From DASQHW01 sp038238245 (GTDB lineage Bacteria > Actinomycetota > Acidimicrobiia > IMCC26256 > PALSA-610), in the NCBI GenBank assembly GCA_038238245.1, contig JBBRXX010000020.1, positions 20,486 to 84,485 on the forward strand: a DNA stretch of 64,000 bases. Reading direction: 5' to 3'. The notes beneath the pieces are model-generated. The model did no database searches. It saw nothing but the letters and a program-made list of their open reading frames with translations, and had not been told where the DNA came from. Positions 8,638 through 16,883 of this stretch are shown here, piece after piece; the stretch's first letter is position 1, and the number at the start of each line of letters is the position of its first letter. A program made the position numbers and the translations under genes.

Positions 8638-8727
8638 GTGAAGAAATTTGCTGTCCGTGTGAGTGTCGTCGGCGGCGGGCTCGTATCACTCCTGCTCGCC
8701 GGAGGCGCCAGCCTGAAATGGCGATAG
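8638..8727 (+). CDS. Tiny hydrophobic peptide, 29 aa
   Basis: GTG start preceded at 7 nt by a strong AAGGGGG ribosome-binding site. The product begins with VKKF, then a single hydrophobic glycine-rich helix (VSVVGGGLVSLLLAGGA), and ends SLKWR. It looks like a membrane-inserted small peptide or a signal-peptide remnant. It lies 72 bp upstream of the HD-GYP-like gene and downstream of a possibly structured leader. The strong ribosome-binding site is the main reason to believe it is translated. Confidence 0.45.
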   Translation: MKKFAVRVSVVGGGLVSLLLAGGASLKWR

Positions 8728-8799
8728 TCGGTGTACACGTCCGGCCCGCGGCCTTGCCGCCTCTCTCCTTGCTTGTGTTCGAGCCGAAATAGACACCGA

Positions 8800-10119
8800 A
8801 TGACCCAGCGCATCAGTCTCCGCGTCCTCGGGACGGCCATGCTTGCGTGCTCGATCGCGCTCGCGATCGCGCTCGGTGTGCTGGACGGTGCACCGCGGCT
8901 GTCAACGGTCCTGATCTTCGTGGCGGTGATGCTCTTCAGCGAGCACCGCGCGGTGCAGGTGACAGAGCGGGTCGCGGCCGGCACCGGGCTCATGATCGGC
9001 ATGGCGGCCGTCGTGGCACTCCATCCCGACGGCACGCTGTTGGGGCCGGTGATCGTCGGGATGGCGAGCGGCGTCGAGTGGGTCACGATCCGCAGACGGG
9101 AGTGGCATCTCGTCGCGCTCAACCTGTCGACGGGCGGCCTCACGATCCTTGCCGCGGCTGCAGGGTACGGCGCGGTCACGACTGTGGTCGGCGACCATCT
9201 CCCGGGCGCGCTCGTCGCGGCGCTCGCCGCGACGACGTGTTACGCCCTTGCCTACACGCTCGTTTTCGCGACGGGTTCCTACCTGACGGGTCAATCGAGC
9301 TTCTCGGCGGTGCTCATCCAGGTCACCCCGATCGTTGTCCAGCAGCTCGCCTTCGGCGTTCTCGGCTTCTTCGTCGGTCGGCTCTATCTCTCGCTCGGTC
9401 CCGCCGTCGTGCTGCTGATCATCGTGCCGATTCTCATCGCGCGCGAGATGTTCGCGTCCTACATGCGCGTCAAGGAGTCTCACGAGGAAACCGTGCACAT
9501 GCTCATCCGGGCGCTCGAGGCGAAGGACCGGTACACCGCCGGCCACGCCGAACGCGTCGCAGACTACGCGCGCTACATGGGTGAGTCCCTCAACTTCATG
9601 CCGTCACGCATGGAGCGCCTGCGGTTCGCCGCGCTCATGCACGACATCGGCAAGCTCGTCGTGCCGAACCATCTGCTCAACAAGCCGGGACGCCTCACCG
9701 CTGACGAGTTTGCGCTCGTGCGCGTGCACGAGAAGGTCAGTGTGGAGATGTTGAGTCACATCGATTTCCTGGAACCGATCGCGGGCGCGGGACACAGCGA
9801 CAACACCCGCTTCGACCCCGACGATTCCGACCACCCGATCGAGCCCTACATCGTGATGATCGCGGACGCGTACGACGCGATGACCTCCACCCGCGCCTAC
9901 CGCAAGGCGTTGACCCAGGAGGTCGCGTTCCAGGAGCTGCGCGACAAGGCCGGGATCCAGTTCCACCCCGCCTGCGTGGAGGCGCTCATCTCCGCGCTCG
10001 AGCATCGGGGCGAGAAGCACGGCGCCGGTCACGAGCAGTCGGAGGAGTTCGAGGACGCTCCGGACGTCGGTGTGGGCTCGGCCGGTCTCGGCGATCTGCT
10101 GCCGAGCGACGCCGGCTGA
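8800..10119 (+). CDS. Membrane HD-GYP-like phosphohydrolase
   Basis: About 439 residues from the ATG at 8800. The N-terminal 210 residues form six to eight hydrophobic helices. The C-terminal half is an HD-type domain with HAERVADYARYMG, the metal-binding HDIGKLVV and a downstream IADAYDAMTSTRAYRKAL, the arrangement typical of HD-GYP cyclic-di-GMP phosphodiesterases. The GYP signature itself is not conserved (GHSDNTRFDPD in its place), so activity on cyclic-di-GMP is uncertain. The acidic tail (EQSEEFEDAPD) is dispensable-looking. A second, more degenerate membrane HD protein follows. Confidence 0.8.
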   Translation: MTQRISLRVLGTAMLACSIALAIALGVLDGAPRLSTVLIFVAVMLFSEHRAVQVTERVAAGTGLMIGMAAVVALHPDGTLLGPVIVGMASGVEWVTIRRREWHLVALNLSTGGLTILAAAAGYGAVTTVVGDHLPGALVAALAATTCYALAYTLVFATGSYLTGQSSFSAVLIQVTPIVVQQLAFGVLGFFVGRLYLSLGPAVVLLIIVPILIAREMFASYMRVKESHEETVHMLIRALEAKDRYTAGHAERVADYARYMGESLNFMPSRMERLRFAALMHDIGKLVVPNHLLNKPGRLTADEFALVRVHEKVSVEMLSHIDFLEPIAGAGHSDNTRFDPDDSDHPIEPYIVMIADAYDAMTSTRAYRKALTQEVAFQELRDKAGIQFHPACVEALISALEHRGEKHGAGHEQSEEFEDAPDVGVGSAGLGDLLPSDAG

Positions 10120-10267
10120 TCCTCCCGGCCGGGGGATTCCCGCTCCGGGAGGTCCCAGCGGCCAGAATTGCCGGCTATCGGCACCGAAACGGCACTCAGC
10201 GGAGCTTCGGCGGTGCCGATGCACATATGTGCACTCCGAGACCAACGACGCCGAGAGGACGGTTGAG

Positions 10268-11425
10268 GTGACCCGGCGTCGCCACGTGGCGCTCGTAATG
10301 ATCGCGGCGGTGGTCGCGGGCACCATCTCGCACTTCGTCTCGCCCGACGGGGCCGGGGCCGCGCTCTGCTTCCTGGCGGGCGGCCTCGTGCTCGGTGAGC
10401 TGCTGGTGCTCCGACTCGAAGACGGGAGCGCGCTCCCGCTCTCTTTTGCGGTCCTCGTGGTGATCGCGTCGTCGTTCACGTTCCCCGAGTACGCCTACGC
10501 AGTGCTCGGTGCCGAGCTGATCTCGGTCGTGTTGCGTCTCGACGACCGGTCGACGAGCTGGCAGCTGACGATGTTCGTACAGCGCCTCACGGTGGCGGGT
10601 GCGACGTTCGGGGCGTACAGCGTCGCGACCAATCTTCTCGATCATCGGGAGAACGTTGCGACGGTGCTGCTGTCGCTGGCGGCCGCCGCGCTCGCGCAGG
10701 TCCTGGTCGACGTGACGATGCGGAGGGTGTTCCGTCTCGGGACGCCGTTCTCGTCGCGCGGACGCCTGGCATGGCTCGCGATCGCGTCCTCGGGCATGTT
10801 GATGGCCATCGGCTACCGCGGCGTGGGCGGCGAGGGCCGGGTCGGCATCTGGGGTCCGCTGCTGTTCTCCACCCCCTTGCTCGCGGCGTGGTACGCGTTC
10901 GAACGACTCGACTCGGCAACACGCTCCTACCGACAGACCATCGAGGCGCTCGCGATGGCGCCCGAGCTCGGCGGTCTGGTCCCGACCGGGCACTCCCAAC
11001 GCGTCGCGGCACTTGCGTCGGCGATGGGGGAAACCCTTGGTCTGCCACCGTCGGATGTGCACGACCTCGAGATGGCCGCGCTGCTCCATCACCTCGGCGA
11101 GGTGACGCTCGATGAGCCCGCGGACACGACGGCGAGGACGGGCCAGGCGGAGGTCGCGGCCGTGACGAGCGCGATGATGCGCGAGATCCGCCCGCTGGCC
11201 GCGGCCGGCGACCTCGTCGCAGGAGAATGTGACGACCCCAAGCGGCGTCTTGCCGTGCAAGTGCTGCGCATCGCAAGCGAGTACGACGACCTCACCGCGC
11301 GTGATCTCACGCCCGGCGACCTCGCCCTCGAGTCCTTGCGCTCCGCCCCTGCGTACGTCTACGACGAGCGGGTCTTCGTCGCGCTGGAGCGCGTGCTGCG
11401 CGAGCGCGTGGGCACTGCGTCGTAA
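10268..11425 (+). CDS. Membrane protein with degenerate HD domain
   Basis: A 385-residue protein starting at GTG 10268 (VTRRRHVALVMIAAVVAG). It has the same architecture as the preceding gene: an N-terminal multi-helix membrane region of about 220 residues, then an HD-like domain. The metal-binding His-Asp is replaced (AALLHHLGE instead of HDxGK), though GHSQRVAALASAMGETLGL still matches the HxxRV helix. It is therefore probably catalytically dead and could act as a sensor or partner of the upstream paralogue. The 148-bp gap between the two holds no clear gene. Confidence 0.7.
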   Translation: MTRRRHVALVMIAAVVAGTISHFVSPDGAGAALCFLAGGLVLGELLVLRLEDGSALPLSFAVLVVIASSFTFPEYAYAVLGAELISVVLRLDDRSTSWQLTMFVQRLTVAGATFGAYSVATNLLDHRENVATVLLSLAAAALAQVLVDVTMRRVFRLGTPFSSRGRLAWLAIASSGMLMAIGYRGVGGEGRVGIWGPLLFSTPLLAAWYAFERLDSATRSYRQTIEALAMAPELGGLVPTGHSQRVAALASAMGETLGLPPSDVHDLEMAALLHHLGEVTLDEPADTTARTGQAEVAAVTSAMMREIRPLAAAGDLVAGECDDPKRRLAVQVLRIASEYDDLTARDLTPGDLALESLRSAPAYVYDERVFVALERVLRERVGTAS

Positions 11426-11431
11426 GCCGCG

Positions 11432-12070
11432 TCAGACGCGCTGCGCCGGGAAGGCGGCGGCGGAGACGAGCTCCCGCCCGCGGCTCCGTAAGTCGATCGT
11501 GCCCGCGGCATCGATCGTGTCCGGCAGATCGACCGTAATCGTGCGGCGCGACTTCGCCCGCCGGCTCGCGTTGAACGCCAGGTCGCAGAGACCGACCGCG
11601 AGAATCAAATCACCGAAGCTCAGCACGGTGTCGTAGGGATGCTCGAGCACGATGATGTCCGAGAGGAACCGCAGCTTGTCGTCCGGCTGCTGGATGTGGT
11701 GCTTCACGGTCGGTTTGGTCCACGTCTCGCTCTGCCACTTGGCGGGGATCTTCACCGGCATGCCCTGGTTCAGCGTGATCACCAGCGCGTTGCATGCGAT
11801 GCCGATGATCACGATTCCCATGCCGCGCAGCACGAAATTGCGCGCCGCGAACCCGAGGATCAGCACGTATGACGCGACGAGGAGACCGAACCCGATGTCG
11901 TGCCACCGATCGCGCGGGATCGACACGTACTCGAGAAAGATCTGGACACCGAGGCCGGCAAACAGCAGCCAGCCGAGGTGCCAGTCGATCCTGAGCAGCC
12001 GTGCGTACGAACCCCGTGTCACGAGCGGGATCACCAGCGCTACCGCGACGGCGATCAGGAGCACCAGCAC
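11432..12070 (-). CDS. DUF5317 family membrane protein
   Basis: About 212 residues with four to five hydrophobic helices. It contains the DUF5317-typical segments RIDWHLGWLLFAGLGVQIFL, ITLNQGMPVKIPAKW and LSFGDLILAVGL. Function unknown; the family is widespread in actinobacteria and other Gram-positive bacteria. The start is set at GTG 12070 (VLVLLIAVAVALVIPLV), leaving a 33-bp gap to the divergent crotonase start. It ends 6 bp from the convergent HD gene. The start is not certain because no strong ribosome-binding site is visible. Confidence 0.75.
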   Translation of the reverse strand: MLVLLIAVAVALVIPLVTRGSYARLLRIDWHLGWLLFAGLGVQIFLEYVSIPRDRWHDIGFGLLVASYVLILGFAARNFVLRGMGIVIIGIACNALVITLNQGMPVKIPAKWQSETWTKPTVKHHIQQPDDKLRFLSDIIVLEHPYDTVLSFGDLILAVGLCDLAFNASRRAKSRRTITVDLPDTIDAAGTIDLRSRGRELVSAAAFPAQRV

Positions 12071-12103
12071 GCCGACAATGGTAGGCGAATACCATCCGGA
12101 TTC

Positions 12104-12901
12104 GTGGCAATCCCCGAAGTGTTGTACGAGGTCGCAGATGGCGTCGCCCGGACGACGATCAACCGTCCCGAGCGCCGCAACGCCATGTCGTTCGGCGTGA
12201 TGCACGGACTGCGCGACGCGATGGCACGCGCCAAGGCCGACGACGCGGCTCGGGTGGTCGTGTTGACCGGCGCCGGCGACAGAGCCTTCTGCGCGGGGGC
12301 CGACCTCGTCGGCGCCGGGAGCGGTGATCGAGGCATTGCCGATGGTGCCGCGACGGCCCACGACGGCCGGGGACTGCTCGCCGATCTGTTCCGCGACATG
12401 TGGTCACTGGGAAAGCCGATCATCGCCCGCGTGCGTGGATACGCGCTCGCGGGTGGATTCGGCCTGGCGTGCGCGTGCGACCTGATCGTCGCCGCGGATG
12501 ACGCGGTCTTCGGTACGCCCGAGATCAACGTCGGCTTGTGGCCGTACATGATCACGGTGCCACTCCTGCGGTCGATGCCGCCGAAGACCGCGCTCGACCT
12601 GATGATGACCGGCCGCCGTGTGTCCGCAGAAGAAGGAGCGCGCATCGGGTTCGTGCAACGGGTCGCGCCCGTCGCGGAGCTCGACGCCGCGGTGGACGAG
12701 CTCGCGGCGTCGCTCGCGAGCAAGAGCCCGTTGATCATGCGATGGGGGCGTGACTCCTTCTACCGCGTGCTCGAGATGGACGCCGACGCCGCGCTCTCGT
12801 ACCTGCAAGGCATGCTCACGATCACGTCGCAGACCGAGGACGCGGCCGAGGGCGTCGCCGCGTTCGCCGAGAAGCGCGCACCACTCTGGAAGGGAAAATA
12901 G
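12104..12901 (+). CDS. Enoyl-CoA hydratase/isomerase family protein
   Basis: A 265-residue crotonase-fold enzyme. The oxyanion-hole segments are FCAGADLVGAG near residue 62 and GYALAGGFGLACACDLIVAA near 110. The glutamate in FGTPEINVGLWPYM sits at the position used for water activation in hydratases. Start is GTG 12104. The stop TAG overlaps a GTG that opens a 29-codon frame running exactly into the carboxyltransferase gene, so the genes are probably translationally coupled. The substrate is an unspecified acyl-CoA. Confidence 0.85.
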   Translation: MAIPEVLYEVADGVARTTINRPERRNAMSFGVMHGLRDAMARAKADDAARVVVLTGAGDRAFCAGADLVGAGSGDRGIADGAATAHDGRGLLADLFRDMWSLGKPIIARVRGYALAGGFGLACACDLIVAADDAVFGTPEINVGLWPYMITVPLLRSMPPKTALDLMMTGRRVSAEEGARIGFVQRVAPVAELDAAVDELAASLASKSPLIMRWGRDSFYRVLEMDADAALSYLQGMLTITSQTEDAAEGVAAFAEKRAPLWKGK

Positions 12902-12990
12902 TGCCGAGCAAGCGTCGTGAGGCGGGTACCCCGCCGAACAGCGAGCGGGGCCCGAGCGGCCCGGCCCGCAGGACCGAGAGCGGATCATGA
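12901..12990 (+). CDS. Possible 29-aa bridging peptide
   Basis: This short frame shares one base with the TAG of the crotonase gene (TAGTG) and ends in an ATGA overlap with the start of the carboxyltransferase gene. The predicted peptide (VPSKRREAGTPPNSERGPSG, then PARRTESGS) is hydrophilic and low in complexity, and much shorter than the epsilon subunits of actinobacterial acyl-CoA carboxylases. It may serve only to carry ribosomes across the gap. Confidence 0.3.
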   Translation: MPSKRREAGTPPNSERGPSGPARRTESGS

Positions 12991-14555
12991 GCGATCAGCG
13001 GCATGACTGGGGGCCCCTGGTCGAGGACCTGGAGAAGCGCAAGGAGCGCGCGCTCGGCATGGGCGGGCCCGACCGGATCGAACGGCAACGGTCGCTCGGC
13101 AAGCTGACGGTGCGCGAGCGCCTCGACCTGTTGCTCGACCGGGGCACGTGGGTGGAGTACGGCCTCCTCGCCGATCACATGGATGCGGGACTGGGCGATC
13201 GCTACCTCGCAGCCGACGGCGCGGTGACCGGCGTCGGCGAGATCGAAGGCCGTCCCGTCGCGGTGGCCGCGTACGACTTCACGGTGATGGCCGGCTCGAT
13301 GGGCGGAGTGGGGGAGACCAAGATCTCGCGCATGCGCGAGCATTCGCTGCGCCAGCGCATCCCGTTCGTGTGGCTGCTCGACTCGGCCGGCGCCCGCATT
13401 CAATCGACCAGCGGCTCCTCGTTCGCCGGGGCGGGCGCGCTCTTCCGCGAGCAGGTCGCGATGAGCGGCGTGGTGCCGATGGTCGCGGCGATGCTCGGCC
13501 ACTGTGCCGCGGGGACGGCCTATATCCCGGCGCTCGCGGACTTCGTGCCGATGGTCAAGGGCACGTCGTCGATGGCGCTGGGCGGACGGCACCTCGTGAA
13601 GGCCGCGGTGGGCGAGGACGTGACCGAGGAGGAGATGGGCGGCTCGGCCGTGCACACCAAGATCAGCGGCGTTGCCGATCTCGAGGTCGCCGACGACCGT
13701 GAGTGTCTCCAGATCGTGCGCAAGTATCTGTCGTTCTTCCCGCAGCACAACCGGCAGCCGCCGCCCACGTACGACAGCGGCGACATGATCGACCGGCGAA
13801 CGGAGCAGCTGTACGACATCGTGCCGACCGCGCCGCGCCGCGCGTACGACATGCGCAAGGTTGTGCACGCGATCGTCGACGACGGCGACGTGCTGTGGAT
13901 GAAGCCGGAGTGGGCGAAGAACGTGCTCACCGGGCTCGCGCGAATCGGCGCGCAACCCGTCGGCATCGTCGCGAACCAGCCGATGGTGCTGGGCGGCGCG
14001 TTGGACGTGAACGCTGCCGACAAGGCGGCGCGGTTCGTGTGGCTGTGCGACGCGTTCAACATTCCGTTGGTCTTCCTCCACGACGTCCCCGGGTTCATCG
14101 TCGGTTCGGCCGTGGAGAAGCAGGGCATCATCCGGCACGGGGCGAAGATGTTGTTCGCGGTGAGCGAGGCGACCGTACCGAAGATCTCCGTGGTGTTGCG
14201 CAAGAGCTACGGCGCCGGCTACTTCGTCATGAACGGGCTCGCGTACGAAGCCGACTACATCGTCGCATGGCCGACGGCCGAGATCGCGGTGATGGGTCCC
14301 GACGGCGCGGTCAACATCATCCACCGGCGAACGCTGGAAGCGATCGAAGACGACGACGAACGGGTCGCCAAGCGACTCGAGCTCGCCGAGCAGATACGCG
14401 CCAACATCGACCCGTACATCGCGGCCGGTCACGGTCAGCTCGACGACGTGATCGATCCTGCGGACACCAGGGCGGCGATCGCGCGCGGCCTGCGCATCAC
14501 CGCCGACAAGCGCATCGAGCGCCCGTGGCGCAAGCACGGCGTCTTGCCGGTGTGA
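12987..14555 (+). CDS. Acyl-CoA carboxylase carboxyltransferase (beta) subunit
   Basis: A 522-residue carboxyltransferase of the propionyl/methylcrotonyl-CoA carboxylase type, which moves CO2 from carboxybiotin to an acyl-CoA. Both crotonase-fold halves are present. The N half carries GSMGGVGETKISRM and SAGARIQ, and the C half carries VANQPMVLGGALDVNAADKA and HDVPGFIVGSAVEKQGIIRHGA. Length is typical. A free-standing biotin carrier lies 450 bp downstream, but no biotin carboxylase is in the window, so that subunit must come from elsewhere. It overlaps the following acetyltransferase by 4 bp (GTGA). Confidence 0.92.
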   Translation: MSDQRHDWGPLVEDLEKRKERALGMGGPDRIERQRSLGKLTVRERLDLLLDRGTWVEYGLLADHMDAGLGDRYLAADGAVTGVGEIEGRPVAVAAYDFTVMAGSMGGVGETKISRMREHSLRQRIPFVWLLDSAGARIQSTSGSSFAGAGALFREQVAMSGVVPMVAAMLGHCAAGTAYIPALADFVPMVKGTSSMALGGRHLVKAAVGEDVTEEEMGGSAVHTKISGVADLEVADDRECLQIVRKYLSFFPQHNRQPPPTYDSGDMIDRRTEQLYDIVPTAPRRAYDMRKVVHAIVDDGDVLWMKPEWAKNVLTGLARIGAQPVGIVANQPMVLGGALDVNAADKAARFVWLCDAFNIPLVFLHDVPGFIVGSAVEKQGIIRHGAKMLFAVSEATVPKISVVLRKSYGAGYFVMNGLAYEADYIVAWPTAEIAVMGPDGAVNIIHRRTLEAIEDDDERVAKRLELAEQIRANIDPYIAAGHGQLDDVIDPADTRAAIARGLRITADKRIERPWRKHGVLPV

Positions 14556-14962
14556 ACATCAGGGATGCCACCACCGCCGACGTCGACGGGTTGCTCGATC
14601 TGTGGCGCCGCGCCGACGCCGCACCGAGCGTCACCGACACGGTCGACGACGTGGCTCGAGTGGTCGCCGCGCCGGCGGCGAGCGTGCTGGTCGCGGTCGA
14701 CGGCGACACGATCATCGGGTCCGTCATCGCGGCGTTCGACGGATGGCGAGGCAATTTTTACCGGCTCGTGGTCGACGCGACACGGCGCCGGTCTGGCATC
14801 GCCGGTCGACTCGTCGATGCCGGCGAAGCGCGTTTGCGCGCGGCCGGCGTGAAGCGCGCGAGCGCGTTGGTCGAGGGGCACCGGCCGATCGCGCAAGCAT
14901 TCTGGTCATCCGCGGGCTTCGAGCACCACGAAGGCATGCGCCGCTACACGAAGAGCTTGTGA
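14552..14962 (+). CDS. GNAT family N-acetyltransferase
   Basis: A 136-residue acetyl-CoA-dependent acyltransferase. Start is GTG 14552, overlapping the carboxyltransferase stop as GTGA. The acetyl-CoA-binding segment LVVDATRRRSGIAGRLVDAG matches the family's R/QxxGxG/A motif. The C-terminal FWSSAGFEHHEGMRRYTKSL is the usual RimI-like ending. Substrate unknown. Translational coupling places it in the carboxylase operon. Confidence 0.85.
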   Translation: MNIRDATTADVDGLLDLWRRADAAPSVTDTVDDVARVVAAPAASVLVAVDGDTIIGSVIAAFDGWRGNFYRLVVDATRRRSGIAGRLVDAGEARLRAAGVKRASALVEGHRPIAQAFWSSAGFEHHEGMRRYTKSL

Positions 14963-14991
14963 CGGCAACGCCGACGCAACAGCGGTGGCGT

Positions 14992-14997
14992 TACGAT
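14992..14997 (+). promoter_or_regulatory. Leaderless -10 element for biotin carrier gene
   Basis: TACGAT lies 8 nt upstream of the ATG at 15006, with no ribosome-binding site between them. It suggests an internal leaderless promoter for the carrier and the crotonase behind it. Confidence 0.45.
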
Positions 14998-15005
14998 CCC
15001 AGCCC

Positions 15006-15224
15006 ATGGCCGAGATCCGAGCTGAGATCACTGCAAATGTTTGGCAGGTCGTCGTCGAGGAAGGACAGATGGTCGCCGAGGGCGACGAGATCTGCATCCT
15101 CGAGTCGATGAAGATGGAGATCCCGGTCGTCACCGAGGTCCCGGGCGTCGTGCGCGAGTTGCACGTCGCACCCGAGCAGACCGTCCAAGAGGGCGATCTC
15201 ATCGCACTGATCGACGAGTCCTGA
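15006..15224 (+). CDS. Free-standing biotin/lipoyl carrier protein
   Basis: A 72-residue single-domain biotinyl carrier. The canonical biotinylation site is ESMKMEIPV, with the Lys between two Met, and the surrounding GDEICILE and VPGVVRELHV strands complete the hammerhead domain. The size matches small biotinylated proteins such as mycobacterial TB7.3 rather than a carboxylase alpha subunit. It may supply carboxybiotin to the carboxyltransferase encoded upstream, though that pairing is inferred only from proximity. Confidence 0.88.
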   Translation: MAEIRAEITANVWQVVVEEGQMVAEGDEICILESMKMEIPVVTEVPGVVRELHVAPEQTVQEGDLIALIDES

Positions 15225-15265
15225 TGGTGCGCGTCCGCGAGGCAGAGAGTCGACTCCTGAATTGA
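15224..15265 (+). other. 13-codon bridging minicistron
   Basis: ATG overlaps the carrier's TGA (TGATG), and the frame ends in a TGA that overlaps the TTG start of the next crotonase (TTGA). This is probably a translational-coupling device rather than a functional peptide. Confidence 0.25.
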
Positions 15266-16023
15266 TTCGATTCGAGCGCCGGGGTCTCGTGGGGCTGGCG
15301 ACGATCGATCGCCAGGACCGACGCAACGCGTTGAATGCCGAGCTCTGCGAGGAGCTGCGGGGCCATCTCGAGCGCGAGTCCGCGTTGCGGGCGTTCGTGC
15401 TCACCGGCGCGGGATCTGCGTTCTGCTCGGGTGCCGATCTCGTCACCCGCTTCACCGCCGAGGATGACGCGCCGACCGACACGTTCCGGCCCGCGTTCGA
15501 AGAAGTCCTCGATGCCATCGTCGCGTACCCGGCGCCGGTGCTCGCCGCGATCAACGGACCGGCGATCGGCGCGGGCATGCAACTGGCCGTCGCCTGTGAC
15601 GTGCGCGTCGCCGCGTTGGGCGCGCGCCTCGCGATCCCCGGCGGCAAGCTCGGCATTCACTTGAGTGCGCGCAACATCTGGCGGCTGGCACAGCTCGTCG
15701 GCCAGGGCCCCGCGCGCGACTTCCTGTTGGCGGGTCGCACCGTCGACGCCGACGAGGCATCGCGGCTGGGGCTCGTGCAGTACGTCAGCCGCGACGCGGT
15801 GGGTGCCGCGCTCGCGCTGGCGGGGGAGATCGCGTCGTACGCGCCGCTCACCGTGCAGGGTCACAAGCGCGCGTTGAACCTCGTTGCGGAGGAACAGTGG
15901 TTGTCGCCGTCGGTGCTGCGTGAGATGGCTGCGCTCGAAGCGCGCGCGTTCGCGAGCGAGGACCTGCAGGAAGGTATGACCGCGTTCACCGAGAAGCGCA
16001 CCCCGCGCTTCAAGGGCTGCTGA
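15262..16023 (+). CDS. Enoyl-CoA hydratase/isomerase family protein
   Basis: A 253-residue crotonase-fold protein read from a TTG start (IRFERRGLVGLATIDRQDRR). Oxyanion-hole motifs are FCSGADLVTRF and GPAIGAGMQLAVACDVRVAA. At the usual catalytic Glu position the sequence reads AIPGGKLGIHLS with no acidic residue, so hydratase activity is doubtful; another crotonase chemistry (isomerase, thioesterase) is possible. The 3' end overlaps the convergent dehydratase gene by 14 bp. It probably belongs with the upstream carrier and carboxyltransferase. Confidence 0.82.
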   Translation: MIRFERRGLVGLATIDRQDRRNALNAELCEELRGHLERESALRAFVLTGAGSAFCSGADLVTRFTAEDDAPTDTFRPAFEEVLDAIVAYPAPVLAAINGPAIGAGMQLAVACDVRVAALGARLAIPGGKLGIHLSARNIWRLAQLVGQGPARDFLLAGRTVDADEASRLGLVQYVSRDAVGAALALAGEIASYAPLTVQGHKRALNLVAEEQWLSPSVLREMAALEARAFASEDLQEGMTAFTEKRTPRFKGC

Positions 16024-16876
16024 CCGAGATATTGCCGCCCGAGCAGATGATGCCGGCGCGTAGACCGTCAAGCGTCGACATCCGCGCCGCCGCGAACGCG
16101 ACTGCGGCACTCGGTTCGACGACCTGGTCCAAGCGGTCCTGTACCGCATGCATCGCATCGACGATCGCGTCCTCGCCGACGATGACGCGCTCGACGGCGT
16201 GCATGACCAAGATGTTCTCGGTGCGCGGCGACGTGCCGGTACGCAAGCCGTCGGCCATGCTCGTGGCGCGGTCGACGGGTCGGCCCCCGATCACGCGCAC
16301 CGGCGCCGCCGCGATGCACGTCCCGGCGCACAGGCCCCCGCCGCCGATGGGCGTGACGATCACGTCGAGGTCCGGCACCTCCTCGCAGAGCTCCAACCCG
16401 GCGGTGCCGGCGCCCGCGATCACCCGCGGATCGTCGAACGGATGGATCTCCACCGCGCCGGTACGCGCCACGACCTCCGCGAGCGCGGTCCGGCGGGCCT
16501 CCAACGAGCTTGCGCACCACACGATCTCTGCGCCGTAGCGCTCCACCGCGGCCGTCTTGAACGCCGAGGTCTGTTCGGGCATCACGACGTACGCAGCGAT
16601 GCCGCGCTCCTGCGCGGCTTGCGCCAGCGCGGCCGCGTGATTGCCCGACGAGTGGGCGGCGACGCCGCGCGACGCGTCGTCCGGCGTGAGCGATTGCACG
16701 GCGTTGGTTGCGCCCCGATACTTGAACGCGCCCGCGCGTTGGAGATGCTCGGCCTTGACGAACAACGTCGTGCCGACCCACGCGTCCAGCGTGGGTGACC
16801 GCAACACCGGCGTCCGCCGCACGAATGGTGCGATTCTCGTTGCGGCTGCTTCGACGTCGGCGCGCTCGACGGTCAC
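16010..16876 (-). CDS. Threonine/serine dehydratase-like PLP enzyme
   Basis: A 288-residue fold-type II PLP enzyme. The PLP-binding lysine lies in AGAFKYRGATNA. The phosphate-binding loop is IGGGGLCAGTCIAA, and SSGNHAAALAQAA is the substrate-binding loop. It is about 20-30 residues shorter than usual threonine dehydratases. The missing part seems to lie between VRVIG and SMADGLRTG, where family members normally have a longer segment after the glycine-rich loop. Likely reaction: deamination of threonine or serine, or a racemase variant. Confidence 0.82.
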   Translation of the reverse strand: MTVERADVEAAATRIAPFVRRTPVLRSPTLDAWVGTTLFVKAEHLQRAGAFKYRGATNAVQSLTPDDASRGVAAHSSGNHAAALAQAAQERGIAAYVVMPEQTSAFKTAAVERYGAEIVWCASSLEARRTALAEVVARTGAVEIHPFDDPRVIAGAGTAGLELCEEVPDLDVIVTPIGGGGLCAGTCIAAAPVRVIGGRPVDRATSMADGLRTGTSPRTENILVMHAVERVIVGEDAIVDAMHAVQDRLDQVVEPSAAVAFAAARMSTLDGLRAGIICSGGNISVSSP

Positions 16877-16883
16877 CGGATGC

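Noticed and set aside
12822..14537. A 571-codon frame antisense to the carboxyltransferase
   Set aside because: Low-complexity His/Arg/Asp sequence opposite a certain gene.
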